Shown here piece after piece: positions 7,653 through 9,231 of a DNA stretch of 9,231 nt. The notes under the pieces were generated by a model. That model had not been told where the DNA came from. It saw only the letters and a program-made list of their open reading frames with translations, and searched no databases. This DNA is from Gammaproteobacteria bacterium (GTDB taxonomy: Bacteria > Pseudomonadota > Gammaproteobacteria > PS1 > Pseudothioglobaceae), in the NCBI GenBank assembly GCA_024280535.1, contig JAJRPY010000160.1:1-9231 (forward strand). Direction: 5' to 3'. Each line of letters begins with the position of its first letter. Position 1 is the stretch's first letter. A program made the position numbers and the translations under genes.

Positions 7653-8004
7653 AGGTTTCACTTTGGTGGAGGTGCTAGTAGCGCTGGTTATTGTTGCCGT
7701 ATCACTGAGTGCCTTGATCACCGCTAATCAGCAAAATGCCAGCAGTATTACCCACTTCCAGCAAAAAACATTAGCCAATTTAGTGCTGGGCAATTTGAGC
7801 GTAGAAAAACGCATAGTCAAGCCCCAGATGAATTATCAATCTGGCGAATACAGCATGGGCAAAAAAACTTGGTATTGGCTCACGCACACTCAAAAAACCC
7901 CCAACAAGAACATTATTAAAACCGATTTATCGCTTTATACCAATATCAGCGAACGAGATGCCAAGCAATCAATTGCCACATTAGTGATATACTTAGAAAA
8001 ATGA
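7618..8004 (+). CDS. gspI: T2SS minor pseudopilin GspI
   Basis: Minor pseudopilin of 128 residues, the usual GspI size; in studied systems GspI, GspJ and GspK form the pseudopilus tip complex that starts assembly. A 13-residue leader (MQIKRLTQIKTKG) is followed by FTLVEVLVAL, with Glu at +5, and a hydrophobic helix to about residue 35. LANLVLGN just after the helix resembles the GspI-type (L/A)A..(V/A).N segment, and the W-x-W-like KKTWYW is also typical of the family's middle region. The gene starts inside the end of gspH (35-base overlap), without a strong Shine-Dalgarno, and its TGA overlaps the gspJ ATG in an ATGA junction. Both junctions suggest coupled translation. Confidence 0.9.
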   Translation: MQIKRLTQIKTKGFTLVEVLVALVIVAVSLSALITANQQNASSITHFQQKTLANLVLGNLSVEKRIVKPQMNYQSGEYSMGKKTWYWLTHTQKTPNKNIIKTDLSLYTNISERDAKQSIATLVIYLEK

Positions 8005-8501
8005 AACAACAAGGCTTCACCTTAGTAGAATTATTAATTGCCATAGCCATATTGTCGGTGATTAGTGTCATCTCTTATAGCGCCCTCAGCAATACACTCA
8101 AACACCAATCTTCACAAAAAGAACACAGCCAAAATTTAGACCAATTACAAAAAACCCTGCTTTATTTGGCACGAGATTTTTCTCAAACTTTTCATCAAGA
8201 AATCACCCTAGAAGGCAACAATATCCAACTTAAAAGCGTGCAAAATGATACTTTACTAACCCTTAATTACCAATTCAATGGCGGCACTATCATCCGTCAA
8301 GATGCCACCAATCCTGATCAAAAAGCACAATTGATATTATTAACATCAGCAACACAAATCAAAGTACGCCTATTGGACAATACCAATAAATGGCACACTG
8401 AATGGCAATATAAAAATGGCAGCAAAGAGTATCTCATAGCCATCGAAATTAAATTCACTCACCCATACTGGGGCGAGATTAAAAAAGTGGTGACATTGTA
8501 A
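8001..8501 (+). CDS. gspJ: T2SS minor pseudopilin GspJ
   Basis: Minor pseudopilin of 166 residues, at the short end for GspJ (often near 200). A very short leader, MKQQG, precedes the cleavage point before FTLVELLIAIAIL (Glu+5 present), followed by a hydrophobic helix to about residue 27. The GspJ-like LARDFSQ motif at 56-62 corresponds to the family's L.RD..Q segment. GspJ binds GspI and GspK in the tip complex in studied systems. The start overlaps the gspI stop (ATGA, 8001-8004), and the TAA stop abuts the gspK ATG, so production should be stoichiometrically linked to its partners. Confidence 0.9.
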   Translation: MKQQGFTLVELLIAIAILSVISVISYSALSNTLKHQSSQKEHSQNLDQLQKTLLYLARDFSQTFHQEITLEGNNIQLKSVQNDTLLTLNYQFNGGTIIRQDATNPDQKAQLILLTSATQIKVRLLDNTNKWHTEWQYKNGSKEYLIAIEIKFTHPYWGEIKKVVTL

Positions 8502-9231
8502 ATGCAAAAATCACATCAACAAGGCGTGGTACTCGTCAGCGTGTTAATTATCGTGGCAATGATTAGCCTGATGGTCAGCCTAATGTGGCAACAACAAGCA
8601 CACAATTTAAAAAACACCAAAAATAGCATTCACATCAATCAAGCCATCAATTATCTCTATAGTACAGAATCTTGGGTGCAAAGCATCCTTAAACAAGACA
8701 AAGCAGGGGTTGATGATTTAACCGAGGATTGGGCCAGTAAAGTTCCTTTAATTCCAGTACCTAATGGCACTATTCAAGGAGAAATATTGGATTTACAAGC
8801 GCGTTTTAATATCAATAATTTAATAGCTGACATTAAGAAAAATGACACTCAAGCCCTTTTCAATCCAAACTACCAAAATTTGTTAAATGCACTTAACACG
8901 ATATTAGGGCAAGATTTTATGAGTGATTTGATACTTGAACACATTAATTCACACCTACCACTACAAGAATTTGAACACATTTCACAGCTTAAATTAGTCA
9001 AAGGCATACCCTTGAAAGACTATCTAAAAATAAAGCCCTATCTTTACGCCAGCAAAGATAATAAAGGCATCAGAATTAACATCAACACCGCCAGCAAAGA
9101 GATTATTGCTGCCATGCATCCAAATTTATCCCTCTCAGATGCCGAAACTATTATTGAAGAAAGGCCTTTTGCCTCACTCGGGGATGCCAACAAAGCAATC
9201 AAACAAACGCTTGATGAAAATGCTTCCGAAG
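8502..9231 (+). CDS. gspK: T2SS minor pseudopilin GspK, 3' partial
   Basis: The ATG directly follows the gspJ TAA (TAAATG), and the frame stays open to the window end, giving 243 codons of a protein usually about 300-330 residues long. The short leader MQKSHQQG precedes VVLVSVLIIVAMISL. Position +5 of the mature protein is Ser, not Glu; lack of Glu5 is a known feature of GspK and fits its place at the pseudopilus tip. Family motifs are visible: DLQARFNINNL (97-107, cf. the usual DLQGRFNLNNL), the helical EFEHISQLKLVKGI (156-169), and RININT (191-196), which opens the second half of the globular domain. A weak GGTG lies ten or so bases upstream; translation is probably coupled to gspJ. gspL and gspM would be expected next, beyond the window. 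Confidence 0.93.
   Translation, partial: MQKSHQQGVVLVSVLIIVAMISLMVSLMWQQQAHNLKNTKNSIHINQAINYLYSTESWVQSILKQDKAGVDDLTEDWASKVPLIPVPNGTIQGEILDLQARFNINNLIADIKKNDTQALFNPNYQNLLNALNTILGQDFMSDLILEHINSHLPLQEFEHISQLKLVKGIPLKDYLKIKPYLYASKDNKGIRININTASKEIIAAMHPNLSLSDAETIIEERPFASLGDANKAIKQTLDENASE

Overview
The window looks like bacterial DNA, most likely from a moderately A+T-rich gammaproteobacterium. It carries a very large, multi-domain, apparently secreted chitinase gene (positions 1-6636), followed by the pseudopilin part of a type II secretion system (T2SS; gspG-H-I-J-K, 6764 to the window end). Every supported gene is on the + strand. The taxonomic guess rests only on the gsp cluster and base composition. 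No rRNA, tRNA, CRISPR or transposase is visible.

Region 1-6636 is one reading frame broken by a single in-frame TAG at 4291-4293. The frame is open from the first base, so the true N-terminus and any signal peptide lie upstream. Before the TAG come, in order: two chitin-binding CBM5/12-like modules, Fn3/Ig-like beta domains, a ChiA-N-like domain, a Pro/Thr/Gly/Gln linker, a GH18 chitinase domain with an intact DxxDxDxE motif, a long helical spacer, a beta-rich domain, and the first half of a probable TIM barrel that I cannot assign to a family. After the TAG the same frame continues with the second half of that barrel and a C-terminal GH19-like chitinase domain. Without the TAG it would be a GH18 + unknown barrel + GH19 protein of more than 2,200 residues.

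Region 6637-6763 is a 127-base A/T-rich gap with one weak hairpin and no convincing terminator or promoter.

Region 6764-9231 encodes the major pseudopilin GspG and the minor pseudopilins GspH, GspI, GspJ and GspK (the last cut by the window end). The genes are packed with overlaps of 32, 35 and 4 bases and one abutting stop/start, so they are very probably one translationally coupled operon. Chitinases are classic T2SS substrates, so a giant chitinase directly upstream of the pseudopilus genes suggests a cargo-plus-exporter locus for attacking chitin (particulate, prey or host). The main open question is whether the amber codon is a sequencing error, an inactivating mutation, or a codon that is read through.
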